Source: Corythucha ciliata (Eukaryota > Arthropoda > Insecta > Hemiptera > Tingidae). Taken from it: DNA of 64,000 nt. The notes below the pieces were generated by a model. It was given only the letters and a program-made list of their open reading frames with translations, searched no databases and was not told the origin of the DNA. The DNA lies in NCBI GenBank assembly GCA_038030265.1, contig CM075938.1, positions 15,291,009 to 15,355,008 of the forward strand. The letters run 5' to 3'. The translations under genes and the position numbers were made by a program. Position 1 is the stretch's first letter. Each line of letters opens with the position of its first letter. This document shows, piece by piece, positions 33,830 to 44,840 of this stretch.

Positions 33830-34720
33830 TGGCTTAACTGACTCGAACTGACTATGTCTACCCTGATAATGGCAAAACCGTGTAGTCGCGCTCTAAAATG
33901 ACCAAATAGACCATTCCAAACACTATTGAAAAATGGCCAAACTGAAAATTTCGTGCCCTCGAAGAACCAAAGTCCCTGATCATTTTAATCTTCAAAGTGT
34001 TTCGCTCAAAAAAGATCAAACTGGTAATTCACGTCCTTTGGAAAGCGTTTCGCCCCTTGACAGTAGCTTAACTGCGACTGATCTCATTGTGACCATAGTA
34101 TCATATTCACGCCCTCGAAGTGGCTGCCGCGCGGCCGCATACTGACGCTTCCCACCATAAAAAATGACTGAACTGACAGATCCGCGCCTTGAAAAATCTT
34201 GAACTTGAAATTGTAAAAACGAACCACTCGGGCTCCAAAAATGGTCGAAATTAACCATTCTTGCCATGAAAATGGCTAAACTCATGATTCGTGCCCTAAC
34301 GATCACCAAACTTACTATTCACGCTCTAAAAATTCGTTTACGATAATTCGGGTTCATGGATTTTCCATACCCTTCCCTCGAAAAATGTCGATTTCGTTAT
34401 GGAACTGTCAATTCCGTCTTGCTAAACTATCAATTTTGCCCCAGGAACTGACAATTCTGACTTGAAAACTGTCAATTTTCTTCCACAAATCAAAAGATTC
34501 CAAACCAAGGGAATAGTATCAGACAATTTAGGCTAAGGGCATGAGGTTTGTAAGCCCCTCGGCCCATCACTGGAAACCGTCGAGTACTAGAAACTTCAAT
34601 TTCCGTCTTGAAACTCCCAGTTTTGTCCCGTAAACATTCAATTTTTTCTTTAAACTGTAAATTTCTTCCTAGAAACTGTCAATTTGGTCCTATAAATTCC
34701 AATTTTCTCATTTAAAACTA
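33830..34720. repeat. Flavour D array followed by inverted flavour A
   Basis: D units (AAAAATGGCCAAACTG) run to about 34330, then A units (AACTGTCAATTTCGTCTTG) to 34720. The D-then-A order repeats that of 24540-25640, and E repeat follows in both places, so a block of several kilobases may have been duplicated. Confidence 0.7.
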
Positions 34721-34739
34721 TCAGCCCCGGCAGCCCAAA

Positions 34740-35040
34740 CTCCAATTCGGGTCTGAAATGTAGAAAAATCCATAATTAGCGGCTAACATTATCAAAAAAC
34801 GCTAAATTGCGGTTAATATCAAGATACATTGTTTATTGGGGGGTGGGGGCAGGGTAATTTGAGAATATTGACAAATTCACATAAAACTGAGAAAATGGCA
34901 GGCCACTGTTTTCGGAGGCAACTTTGTGGCCAATCAGGAAAAAGCGCTAATCTACGACCAAAATTGAGAAAAATCGCACATTCACGGCTAAAAGGGAGAC
35001 AGATAGCTAATGGACTGATGAAATCATTTTGTGGTAACAC
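34740..35040. repeat. Flavour E segment (+)
   Basis: Cores like CGCTAATCTACGACCAAAAT and TTGAGAAAAATCGC recur. Confidence 0.65.
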
Positions 35041-35044
35041 TTCA

Positions 35045-35430
35045 GCTTTGGCGTGACATTGTGTGTTTTGGTGTAATACCGTCTCATGTTGGAACAAAAA
35101 CCGCATCATTGTGGTGAAATCGTCAGTTATTGTGGTGAAATTGTCCGATTTGTGTTGAAATCGTCAGGTTTCACAAGACAGAGTCGTAAGTTTCAGCTTA
35201 AAAAAATCATCCGTTTTGGGGAAAATCCCTGTTAATTGTCAAGTTTTCAGTTTTGGAGTAAAATACCTGCGTAGTTTTGAATTGGTACCGCCAGTTTCCG
35301 GGTGATAACGTGAGATTTTGGGATGAAATCGCCAGTTTTGAGGTTAAAACGAACAGTTTTCAGGTGTGAAATCAAAAAATGAGAAAAATCGCCAACTCGC
35401 ATATTCACAGCTAACATGGGGACAAAATAA
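35045..35430. repeat. Flavour P segment (inverted)
   Basis: GTGAAATCGTCAGTTTT-type units of about 20 bp, inverted relative to the P array at 61990-63270. Confidence 0.65.
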
Positions 35431-35439
35431 TAGCTTATT

Positions 35440-36021
35440 CACACAAATGTGTTTCCTAAGATGCTTGGCCAGTCTCGTGTCAGATAGGGTTGAGACCCCG
35501 ATGCCGTTTGTTGTACACTGCCATTTTTCGGAGATATTTCACGTAGACTGGAAAGGGTCATGCGGCGAGCGGACGTCCGGGTTGTTTTTAAGCCGTGGGC
35601 GTCACTACGGAAGTATCTGTCCAGGGTCAAAGATGAGGTGCATATGCTGGATAGGTCAGGTGTGTACGCGTTGTGGTGTGGTTGTGGGTCTGCGGTTTAT
35701 GTAGGGCAGACGGGTAGAAGGCTCGGAGTGCGTGTTCGTGAACACTTGCCTCCCTCGACACGTCAGTCCGAGTTTAAAAACCACTTATTAGCAACCGACC
35801 ACCAGTTCAGCGTGTCTGATGGCGTAAAATTGCTCCACGAGCAAAAGAAGGGCTCGAAGCTTACGTGGCTTGAATTTCTTGAAATTACGCGTCATGCGTC
35901 CAGATACGGTGAGGGATGCCTGAATCAAATCAAGTCTTTTGATCTGGGGCCGTGTCAGCGCACATCATTGAAAATGTGCTCAGATCTGGGGGGAGGGGGG
36001 CCCCATCTCCAACTACTGTGA
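35440..36021 (+). pseudogene. Penelope-like element, 3' end with GIY-YIG endonuclease
   Basis: From 35494 the frame is open to the TGA after 36021. It encodes LPFFGDISRRLERV, a linker with FKPWASLRKYL and VKDEVHM, then a GIY-YIG nuclease module: SGVY (GIY strand), CGCGSAVYVGQTGR (YIG strand), then RVREH. This order (a conserved LPF..D block, FKP, VKD, GVY...VYVGQTGR) is characteristic of the C terminus of Penelope-like reverse transcriptases, where the nuclease makes the target-site nick. Upstream, the homologous sequence continues in another frame (SLVSDRVETPMPF near 35470-35515), so a frameshift and an in-frame TGA at 35491 break the gene, and the reverse transcriptase is missing. It is a 5'-truncated dead copy. 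The roughly 200 bp that follow look like its 3' untranslated end. Confidence 0.8.
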
Positions 36022-36180
36022 TATTGTCTAGTCAGTTGTGTTTTGTTCGTTGACTCGGTAAGTTGTTTTTGTTTTCTCCCGATTTTTAGTTCAATTTTTA
36101 ATTTTTAGGCATTGATTTATCGGTTGTTCGCCCGTACCTTGTTTGATCCTTGGTCTTGTGTTTCTGTTTTAATTGCGTAG

Positions 36181-36213
36181 TTAGAGAATGGCGTTGTTGC
36201 CGAAACCGCGGTC
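36181..36213 (+). ncRNA. Possible decayed hammerhead ribozyme core in the Penelope-like 3' end
   Basis: GGCGTTGTTGCC can form a stem II hairpin, followed by GAAAC, CGCG and GTC, the arrangement of a minimal hammerhead with a very short stem III. Penelope-like elements are known to carry such ribozymes in their terminal repeats. The usual CTGATGA box before stem II is only weakly matched (TTAGAGA), so activity is doubtful. Confidence 0.25.
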
Positions 36214-36229
36214 ACAAATAAACAAATAA

Positions 36230-36816
36230 GTGGGAGAGATCTTTTCTTATCTTCAATATCTTCATGCAATGGTGATTGGCGTCTGTGTTAAAGTTAACGA
36301 CGAATAATTCTGTTATTGCTCGCTCCAATTGAAGCCAATACTTTCCCGCTTCAGTACCATAATTAAAATTGTACCAAGTGATAGTATTCAACTACTTTGA
36401 ATCAATTTTGAAGGATGTCTCAAGTCTAATAACTCCGATGTCGCTTTCATAGCCACAAATCCGTCCGAGCATGAACAGTACGGATGTATAACAAAACCGA
36501 TTTCCAGACGAGACTGAGACAACAAATCCTTCAAGAAAATTTCAGTCTCCAGTGCCTAAACCCATTTTCTCATCTGGGCCGAGCTGAGAATCTCCATCTT
36601 CTGCGTTTCGGTCACGCACTGAGCGATGCAGCTACACGTTGACATGACAACGTTCCGTGTGACGATATAGCCGCCGCAAAAACTCTTGGGATTCTTTTCG
36701 TACGTAACGAGAACCGTTTGAGAAAACATCAAATCTTCGACTGTCTTTGTCAGTCCATTGTTGACCGCGACAATGGAGCATCTCAGATGATGATCTGGAG
36801 ATGCGAAAATAAGCAT
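36230..36816 (-). pseudogene. Trypsin-like serine protease homologue, broken
   Basis: Starting near 36816 the minus strand encodes CSIVAVNNG, then SFCGGYIVTRNVVMSTCSC. The latter aligns with the S1-protease block FCGG.LI...VLTAAHC, but the segment that should read AAHC reads TCSC, so the catalytic His is gone. After a TAG (about 36556-36558) and a frameshift, YESDIGVIRLETSFKI is seen near 36405-36455, which matches the S1 block containing the catalytic Asp (DIALLRL). A further TAG follows about 5 codons later, then readable but unassigned sequence to about 36230. The catalytic Ser region is absent. Established: the two S1 blocks and their order. Inference: a degenerate copy of a secreted protease or protease-homologue gene. 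It lies directly outside the proposed left end of the large transposon. Confidence 0.6.
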
Positions 36817-36855
36817 CTCAAATTTGAATGTTTCATTTGTCGGAACTATTGACGA

Positions 36856-36894
36856 ATGAAACGATCACTAGCTGCGCTAGTGTTCTTGATAGTG
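36856..36894 (+). other. Possible signal-peptide start followed by a splice donor
   Basis: ATG opens a frame reading MKRSLAALVFLIV, a typical hydrophobic secretion signal, interrupted by GTAAGC, a good 5' splice site. No matching downstream exon was found on this strand, and the neighbouring protease remnant is on the other strand. It may be coincidence. Confidence 0.15.
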
Positions 36895-37845
36895 TAAGCG
36901 GTGTTTGTTATCAATTTGAGATTTAGTTTCACAGGCATTGCTGATAGTGTAAGAAGTATTGATAACTCAGTTTGTATTGTTGTTTGATCTTGAAGAGCTC
37001 GTAAATAACTTCACATCTCACTTAATCTGGCTGGGTTTTTAAGATTCTTTGGTGAGTAAATACATCAAACGTGTTCACATTAAAAATTCGGAAAAGAAGT
37101 TCTTGAAATGTAGGTAGGTACCTAATCCACCTCCTGAATCGAAAAGAATTCGTGGGCACTGGGTTATAGCTAGCAAAATTATTATAATTTCGTTGTTAGT
37201 GCTACCACCCAATTTATTTATACTTACGGTGGTCGAGAGCTCACAAAATAGCTATTTATCAGTTGACCGGTTGTTAAGTTATTTGATTATCAGCGGTCAG
37301 CGGTTCCTTCCATCTCAAGACCTTACTACTTCTGGAGTGTTCGTTCGGGAGGCGTCTTTTTACTGTTAATTTTGAATACCGATTCATCACCATCAAAATT
37401 TCGGAATGTCACAGTTGGAAGAAAAGGCTACGATGCTAACCATATCAATATGGCATTAGACGGGACGAAGAGGACTCAAAGGAGATATTTGCGCTTTGCC
37501 TGCAGTCGTCTGCGCTTGAATAATCCTAATAAATGCTCTTAAATGGTTATTTTCGGCATTCTAAACTATACCCACATGTATCTGTACTATACTACTACTA
37601 TATTGAAGGGTAATAGTCAAGACGAGGTGCTCGGGTAAATTTACTAATTAATAAAAGTATAAAAATAAGCACGAAAGTATACAATATAGTTAAGTAAGCG
37701 CCTCGAACCTTGAATGGAATAGAACAAGGCACGATATGAGAGATAGGTAAACAAATTATCCTCCCCTGTCGTAATTATTGGTGATCCAGCCGAAATGAAC
37801 GAGTGAGAGGACCCGCATTGCGAGGAACTTCGGTAGTCAAAAAGT

Positions 37846-38117
37846 GTGAAGAAGAAAGGGCGAAACAAAAAAGAAGGCGCTGAGACCGGGAGTTTTTGGG
37901 CCAGCACCCGAGCTCGGAGAAAGTCGTCTCGTCGGCGGCAACGCAAGCAAAGGATAAAACCGCGAGGAAGAAGGGACGTTTCAGGGGGCAACATGAGAAA
38001 ACGAGCGAGAACCGATCTTTTTTCTGTTGTGCCCCGACGCCATCCGATAAAGAACTTGCCCTGGTCGGAATTTTTGTCGAAAGTGTTTTTTACAACATGA
38101 TTAATGCTCACAAATGA
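37846..38117 (+). CDS. Overlapping short basic frames, doubtful
   Basis: Two overlapping + frames of 84 and 73 codons encode Lys/Arg-rich sequence, and a 155-codon frame runs opposite (37644-38111). None shows a domain. They lie 5' of the transposase promoter region. A small basic accessory protein is conceivable but unsupported. Confidence 0.1.
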
Positions 38118-38204
38118 CTCTCAGACTAAAATATTAGTGAGAAAGTTTCTCAATTATTAATAAATAATTAATGAAAATAGTTCATTTTATAAGGTCTCCA
38201 AAAC

Positions 38205-38300
38205 GCCTTGTGATTGGCTGATCTCGTGTGACGTCACTTGCTGAGTCTTTCTTCGCGGTTGGTTCATCTTTCACTGCAATGGGGTGTAATACCGCGTTGT
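38205..38300 (+). promoter_or_regulatory. Promoter-like region of the transposase gene with a CRE
   Basis: A full palindromic CRE, TGACGTCA at 38229-38236, lies next to an inverted CCAAT sequence (GATTGGCT at about 38212) and a second GGTTGG motif, 280 bp before the transposase ATG. This cluster fits a TATA-less promoter. Use is not shown by sequence. Confidence 0.4.
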
Positions 38301-38781
38301 TATTTTATTATTATTTTATTAAAAGATAATTAAAATACCAGCTAATTGTCTGTGATTGCCGGAAAGCTCCGGTATCGATTACAAAAAAATTAAGTTTTTG
38401 TACCTATGTGTGGTGTGGTGGTGGAATACTTCTTATCTCTTGCCGCATATCACATGAGTTTATTTACTGCCGCTTTCCTTCCGTTGTACTGTTGATGTTA
38501 GGACTGGAAGAAATGGATAAAATTTCGTACAAAAATTGTTTCGTGCCCCAGTGTAAAAGCACAACTGTTAAAAATCCTGGGAAATTGTTCATTTCTGTAC
38601 CTAGAAATGCGACGGACAGGGCAAAATGGTTTAAAGTGTGCCGTCGTGATTATGGTCCCGCTCTACCGACCTTCGCGTTGTGTTGTTGTGAAGACCACTT
38701 CAACGTAAGTACCAATATTGAAACATCTAAATTTCGTTCGACCTTTACCATTATAGTGTTTACGTCGGCTCACTAGATTAA

Positions 38782-39553
38782 CCCTCCTCTGCTACGGTGC
38801 GGTGGTATCACTCATGAGCTACGGTGGGTCAAATATGACCCATTAAGTTTTTTATGCTTCCGGAAGACAAAAAAATATATACGAATTTGAATGGACACCG
38901 GATTCGTGTTCAAGAGGTTCTGAAACGTGAAAAAATGCATCGTGACCCCCACCCCCCTCCATGTGGGCAAGCGCAATATTGCATTTTTTGAATTAAATGC
39001 ACTGAAATTCAAAATAGGGGGGGGGGGTAAGAAAACCAGTCGTTGAATGTAATTATGAGGTGGAAAATGTCCTCTTCATCATCGCTGTTCGCTGCAACGC
39101 AATCGTCAATTTCCGATTAGCTACCATAATCTTCGTCCATTTTTCGCTCGAGTTCTTCATTGAGCACTTCAGAAGTCCAAAATTTTCTTTTAGACGCCAT
39201 TTGCCACTATGAACGATATGATCTGATGGCTAATACACCTGACAAAGAAATTAGTAAGTAAGACGTCATAAATAATGGTTTTTATTATTGCGAAAGTAAA
39301 AAAAAAATGGAAAGTATCAACTATATTTTTGGTAATTTTTTCCTACCCTGGGTCAAATATGATCGAGTGAACTTTCAGTCGGCTCAAACATTACAATGTG
39401 CAAACCTTGAGCGGTTCAAACGAGGTAGCGTCTTCCTCACGACTGACTAGAAGGGCACTTGAAGCCTTGAACCGGAAAGAGGAGTGGGGGCTTGACAATG
39501 CACAGAGAAGCAACTGCATGGGTCGGATCTGACCCAACCGTAGCAGAGGAGGG
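38782..39553. mobile_element. piggyBac derivative with TTAA duplications
   Basis: TTAA at 38778-38781 and 39554-39557 flanks CCCTCCTCTGCTACGGT and its inverted copy ACCGTAGCAGAGGAGGG. Subterminal GGTCAAATATGACCCA-type sequences repeat near both ends. The element sits in intron 1 of the transposase gene and keeps only a piece of its own transposase start (39027-39200). Confidence 0.92.
39027..39200 (-). pseudogene. N-terminal remnant of a piggyBac transposase
   Basis: From ATG at 39200 the frame reads MASKRKFWTSEVLNEELERK, then an acidic segment. A TAA stops it after 27 codons, and acidic residues (SDDEEDIF) continue in the same frame beyond the stop. A basic start followed by acidic sequence is common at the N terminus of piggyBac transposases. 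The catalytic domain is missing, so the element is a deletion derivative that would need an outside transposase. Confidence 0.55.
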
Positions 39554-40522
39554 TTAAGTTACAACATAGTTATTATCCAGTGGTAGGAACCATTTGGCGC
39601 ATTCGTGCTCTATTCTGTGTGACTCAGCATGCCCGTCTTAATTTTAAACGCGTTTTATCTATATTAGTTGTCTCTATTTATATTTGTAGCTGGAAACTGA
39701 CGTGGATAATTTGATGTACGTGAGAATGTTATAGCCAACGGGTAGAACTCACGTTCGTCTTAAGCCCGGGGCCTTGCCTTCACGGTTTGACTGCCAGGAA
39801 ACTCGGCTTGCTACTGGTGAGTGAGTTCATGTTTAGCTCAAAAAAATAAGCTAAGGGGAAAGTAAACTTTGTCAAATCGTATTTTAAAATTTGTTTGTGT
39901 GTCCAGGGAAAAACCCCCGACTCTCCAGTGCATTGGAAAAGTTGAACCGTCGGAAAATTGTAAAAGAACTGGTCGAACGTCATAGTTTTGAAGGTTACTA
40001 GTCGCCCTCTTTTTCATTTTTTTTTCTTAAGCCAATCATAATATTGATCGAAATCTAAACAGAAGCTGCAATGGTTGAAGAAGTTGAGCATCCTCCTCAG
40101 GTAGATCTTAATCTAGTCGAAGATCGGCCCCATACAATTGAAAAATCCCTTACACCTTCGGTTGAAGACGATGAAATACTCTGTCAATGCAGCGCTTTAC
40201 TAGATTGGCTTCCAAAAATGATCGAAAAAGGTGAGTAATTTCAACATTTCGTAGGTATTGTAAGATTTCCGATGGAATGGACTTCTTCTATAAAAGTGTT
40301 TATATTGAAAATTGTGTTGAATTATTGAAATTATATAGTACCACAACATACTGCTTAAACTTAGCGTTAGCAGCTATTTTTTTATTGGTCCTGGCTGATA
40401 CAACTGCTCAAGAACGAGCCATTTTATCTGAAGTTACGCGTACCTGTGTGTTGAGCGACTCAGTTTTGACTTTGAACCTTAATTTTTCCCTCAGGTATTC
40501 AAGTGAAGTCAGATGTTTTTCA

Positions 40523-43454
40523 CACTGAGAAAAAAAGTCGGTAAGCTCACTCGGTTAGACTTGAAACTCGGTCGTTCTTACCGTGAAAACGGCTGGCTTA
40601 ACCTGACTTTTTTAACCGTGTTAATTCGGTAGACACGGTTGAACAGGTAAATATGGTCAACCTAACCGAATTTGAGCTAAGATCTGTAGAACCAACCGTG
40701 CAATTTAACATTTTGACCTTGTCTGTCAGTTAATACCGGAATAACCGAGTTGCTCATTCTAATGGACGTTGAACCAGCCTACTACCTAACGGTTAAGACT
40801 ACCGAAACTCGGTTAAACAAAGGTCACATTTGTATGCGGCTCGTGCCGAGTGCCATTGTTTCCCTCATGTCCATTGTCCATCGGTGGTTCAAAGAAGGGT
40901 AGGTGTAAGGATAAAATCCCCCCCCCCACCCGAGCTAGTCAATGGAACTTGATGGGGGGGGGGTTTTACCCCCCACCCCTCCATCTTACAGTGAAAGGTC
41001 CCAGATCCACCCTTGTTTTTGTCTTTTTGGTTTGTTCATCTTTATCAAATCTGGTTACTTATTGTAATTACTCTCTCAATTAATTCGGAAATTCATATTT
41101 ATACATAATCGTGTTCAAAGCAGAAGCCCATTCTCACTAGACCGCCTGGCCTTGGCTTGGAAAGAATGATGGGCACACAAAAAAAAAATAACGCTTGGGG
41201 AATTGTGGAGTAGATGTGGATCACATTAGACAAAGATGGGCGGAGGGGCACAGGACAGGAGTCAAGCCTCGAGCTGCTTGCGTAGCAGAAAAAAGAAAAG
41301 AATTAGCGCCCCGCAGCATGCTCAAGCTGACCAAGTCCCAACCTTGAAAGTCGGCTAGCTACACAGAACACGGTCAGCATCAACCGTGTAGCAACTCCCT
41401 CCACCTAACAACCTCCTCCGAGGCTCTGACAAAGCATAATTCCTCTCCCTCGCTATTCATTCTGGGTTCTGCGTTTGGGATAGAAACTAGAAAGTGTGCT
41501 TTTGTCATTCGCGTGAATTTTATTGAAAACTTGTAATTCCAAAGTTTAGAGTGTACCTATTTTTTCTGCCTAAATTTGGTAAAGAGGAAGCAAAAGGTTT
41601 TCTTCGTTCATGGCCTGTCCGAAGACGTAATCGACAAAATCACTGGTGAGTAGATACATGATTAATTTGTAACGGTGCACGATTAATTTTATTTCGATGG
41701 TTTCTGGTATTTGACTAATTTTTCAATAGCGGGTTTTCAATGGGAACACTCTCATCTCAATACATTTAGACGATGTTAGATTTGGTGGGAAAGGCAGGGG
41801 TATTATTTATCTGGTATAACGCGTTGAGCGGAGCGGCGCTAAACCAACGATTTTGTTGAATTTTAATTTTATTTAATCTTGGAAGTTTTCTATTTTGTCT
41901 TCTTTAATATGTGTTGAAAACTGCACATATATTTCTTCCTTCTACACTACTACAGCAAACCTGTCCAAGGTGAACTCCTCGTAAAGCGGAAAACCTGTCA
42001 ATTGCGGGGAAAAGGGCCGGTCTCTTGAAATAACTAATGCACGTTTCTCGCTAATAATTGTGGAAACCTCTCCAACGTAGAAGTGGAAAGCCTGAAAAAG
42101 CAGCAAAGTGCAGCTGCAAGGTAACAGTACTGCTTGTTGTTTCAATTTTCAACAGCCTTAACTTAAAACTTCTGTTTTTTTCTAGGAGTTCCATCTACTT
42201 CATTCAGTGGACGTCGGTGTCGCCTCCCCTGAGAAAATGTAACACAGTACAGCTGCAAGGTCACAGTACTAGTTCTAGTCGCTGTTTCGAGCTGGAACAA
42301 CCGAAATTGATTTTTTTGTTGAATTTTTTCTAGGCTACACAGTCACCGGGCAGATTGTAAAATTGTTTAAAAAAAACAAACAGACAAAACAAAACGCCAG
42401 CAACCCAGAGTAAAATCGCCTAATAAGGAAGTGATCGGATTGAAGTACTCTTCGATAGTGCAACAACAAAGTAATTGGTCGTTTTTTCACTCTTCAATGA
42501 GCGAATGAAGACACAGAATCTCAATATGCGTGTGTATACGTACGTTCATGTACATATGTACTTTGAAATACATACTACCATTAAATAATTATTTTACGAA
42601 ACCCTCTTATTTCACTGCTAATGTTTATTTTAATTACGTATGTGTCCTAATCTTAATTTTCATAATTTGTGTAGCGCGCCTGATTACTCTAGAGTTCGCA
42701 TACGTTTTCTCGCCTCTCTCGCCTAAGTTTACTAGTGAGGAAAGAAGAAGAAAAAAAAAAAAAAAAAAATGCTACAACAACAAAAGAAACCTAGATAAAA
42801 TAACCGACTACTGTTGTTGAGTCTAGCACAGTTCTGTTGGAGTTCAGAAGGTTAGTTTGGCTGACTCAACGCGGCTGGCTTCCCAAAGCATAGTGAGGAG
42901 TATCAGATAAGTGACGATTAAAACAACAAAATTGTTTGCCTGACTGACATTTCAGAGACGATCAAAATAGCGAAGTGAATTTGGTAAGATTAACGGAACA
43001 GGAATGGTACGAATAACTCAGCATAGTGGGTTGGGTCAACCGACACTTTACGGTCAAAATAACCGAGCAGTGTGGGTGGCCTTGACGTTATGTATTCGGT
43101 TGCTATAAACGAAAGATCGGTTGGAGCAGCAGTATTCATGTGGAACGAATGACAGATCAGACTGAGTTAGTCTAACTGTGAAGCCGGTAGAGATAACCGA
43201 ATATTCGGTAGTCGCTTGTTAACCAAGCGTTCAATTAAAATAACCGTGTTGAATTTTGACCGAGTCTGCTCGGTCAACCTCGGATCAACCGAGCTAAGTC
43301 GGTCAGAGAGTTGCAACCGAGCAGACACGGTTATCAGGGAACTAGGTCAATTAGACCTAGCATACTTCTAACCGTGTCTGCTCGGTTGCAACTCTCTAAC
43401 CGACTTAGCTCGGTTGATATTGACCGATTATGTGTCGATTTTTTTTTCTCAGTG
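40523..43454. mobile_element. CACTG-ended DNA element (EnSpm/CACTA-like), 2.9 kb
   Basis: The ends are CACTGAGAAAAAAA and TTTTTTTTTCTCAGTG, flanked by a CA dinucleotide on both sides (40521-40522 and 43455-43456). Removing the element and one CA restores the transposase frame, which fixes the boundaries well. CACTR ends with a 2-3 bp duplication fit EnSpm/CACTA. Subterminal regions are packed with AACCGA/TCGGTT and AACCGTG motifs in both orientations, likely transposase-binding repeats. No transposase was recognised. A possible small exon near 41583-41644 (KVFFVHGLSEDVIDKIT, ending at GTGAGT) and a ~140 bp direct repeat at about 42095-42335 (CAGCTGCAAGG twice) lie inside. Confidence 0.7.
43285..43417. 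repeat. Long palindrome in the right end of the CACTG element
   Basis: The ~50 bp arm TCAACCGAGCTAAGTCGGTC...GACACGGTTA is inverted at 43368-43417. The centre has its own palindrome, CTAGGTCAATTAGACCTAG. One mismatch (C/A in CGGTCAGAG/CTCTAACCG) was seen. Confidence 0.85.
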
Positions 43455-44840
43455 CACAGAGCTGTACAAGTACGACCCCACTTTCGCAGCAAGCAGAGCC
43501 AAACGATTTTACCGCCTCTTTATTTTTCCACACGACCGAGGAGCACGACTGAAATTGAGAGCAGGGAGCCGTCTTCATCCACGCACTCGAGGAGTCTGAC
43601 AGAAATTGAGAGCCGGGGGCCAAACCACTCAGAGTTTGCTCTAATGCCAAAACGATGTTTGTCGCGTAATGATAGCAGCGAGGAGAGGAACAAGATCCCA
43701 AACGGATGTCTATAAGAGAAGATACCTCACTCATCTCTACCTCATCTTCATCATTTGTGGTGTCATCTGCGTCCACGTCCACGACTGCTGAGAAAGAAGA
43801 AGCAGTCCGAATTTTTAAGGGAAGGTGCTGCGCAGTGACCAGAACTCTCATCAAGCTCCACCTAAAACCGTATCTAGGGCTTCCGAGACATTGTTTTTTT
43901 ATTATCAAACTTTTGACGGAGGCCACCGACATTTTAGACAGGAATATTATGATTGTTCTAAAAAAAACTTAAGACCAATGATCAATTCGTCACACTTGGT
44001 CATGATGTCGGATTAACAGAGGCTAGTATTTCTAGAATCTTTCTTAACTCGTTACCTCCAATAGCAGCAGAACTTCAAAAATTAATTTTTTGGCCTGCAA
44101 AAGATAAAATTTTCCTCAGATTGCCGATCCCATTTAGGAAAAATTACATTAAAGTGGTCTCAATAATTGATTGTTTTGAGATACAAATAGAAAAACCGAG
44201 CGATGCCTATAAACAGTCTCTGACATGGTCCGAATACTACGGGTGCAACACCTTCAAATATCTTATTTCGTGTACACCTAATGGTATCAATTTTATATCA
44301 TTGGGTTTCGGTGGAAGGATATCCGACAACAATATATTGTTGGAGAGTGGATTCCTTAGTAATATTACTCCCCACGACCAGGTAATAGCGGGCAGGGGGT
44401 TCAAGCAAATAAGTCCTCATCTCGAAAAAATAAATGCTGCTCTCGTTCGACCGCCGAGTGTCCCAGCTGGAACGAAGCTATCGAAGAGAGAGGTGACTGA
44501 GTCTCGCAAAATAGCGAGTCTGAGGGTTCTTGTTGAAAGGGTAATCGGTCGAGTCAGAGAGTTTAACGTTGTTACACCTCACTCCACCCTGGACAATAAA
44601 CTTTCGGGTTACTTGGATTTAATTGTAGTAATTGTGTGCGGCCTAATAAATCTACAGGCGATAAACTGAAATGTATTTCGAGTTAATAAACTGAGTGACC
44701 GTGTACGTGTATTTGATTATTTATTTCTATTAATCCCTAAGTCTGACTGAAACAAACCACCCCCTGAAGCGCGTCAAAACACATAGAACTCGATGGAACC
44801 TTTCACATTGGACGTGTACGCGAGAGTCGTCTCTTGCCCG

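Larger units (their letters stand above)
38513..44669 (+). pseudogene. THAP-DDE transposase (ISL2EU-like), four recognisable exons, inactivated
   Basis: Exon 1 (38513-38704) encodes a C2CH THAP finger: C9 and C14 (CFVPQC), W39, then C59-E-D-H62. It ends at GTAAGT. Exon 2 (39690-39816) completes the THAP domain with GALPSRF, the equivalent of the AVPTIF motif. Exon 3 (40063-40230) is an acidic linker, and exon 4 starts at 40495. All intron phases agree. Exon 4 is split by a 2.9 kb element between 40522 and 43455; the frame resumes exactly across it (Q-V-R-P-H...). The C-terminal frame from about 43985 holds the transposase core: D in SIIDC (44169-44171), GGRISD, and E in VERVIGR. DDE_4 relatives usually read A-D-R-G-[FY] at the second catalytic Asp, but here it is A-G-R-G-F (GGC at 44391-44393). 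Other breaks: TAG at 39732-39734 and frameshifts near 43703 and 43830-43985. Non-functional as it stands. Confidence 0.85.

Noticed and set aside
37644..38111. A 155-codon minus-strand frame inside the transposon left part
   Set aside because: No domain, overlapped by two + frames of similar quality, no evidence favours any one of them.
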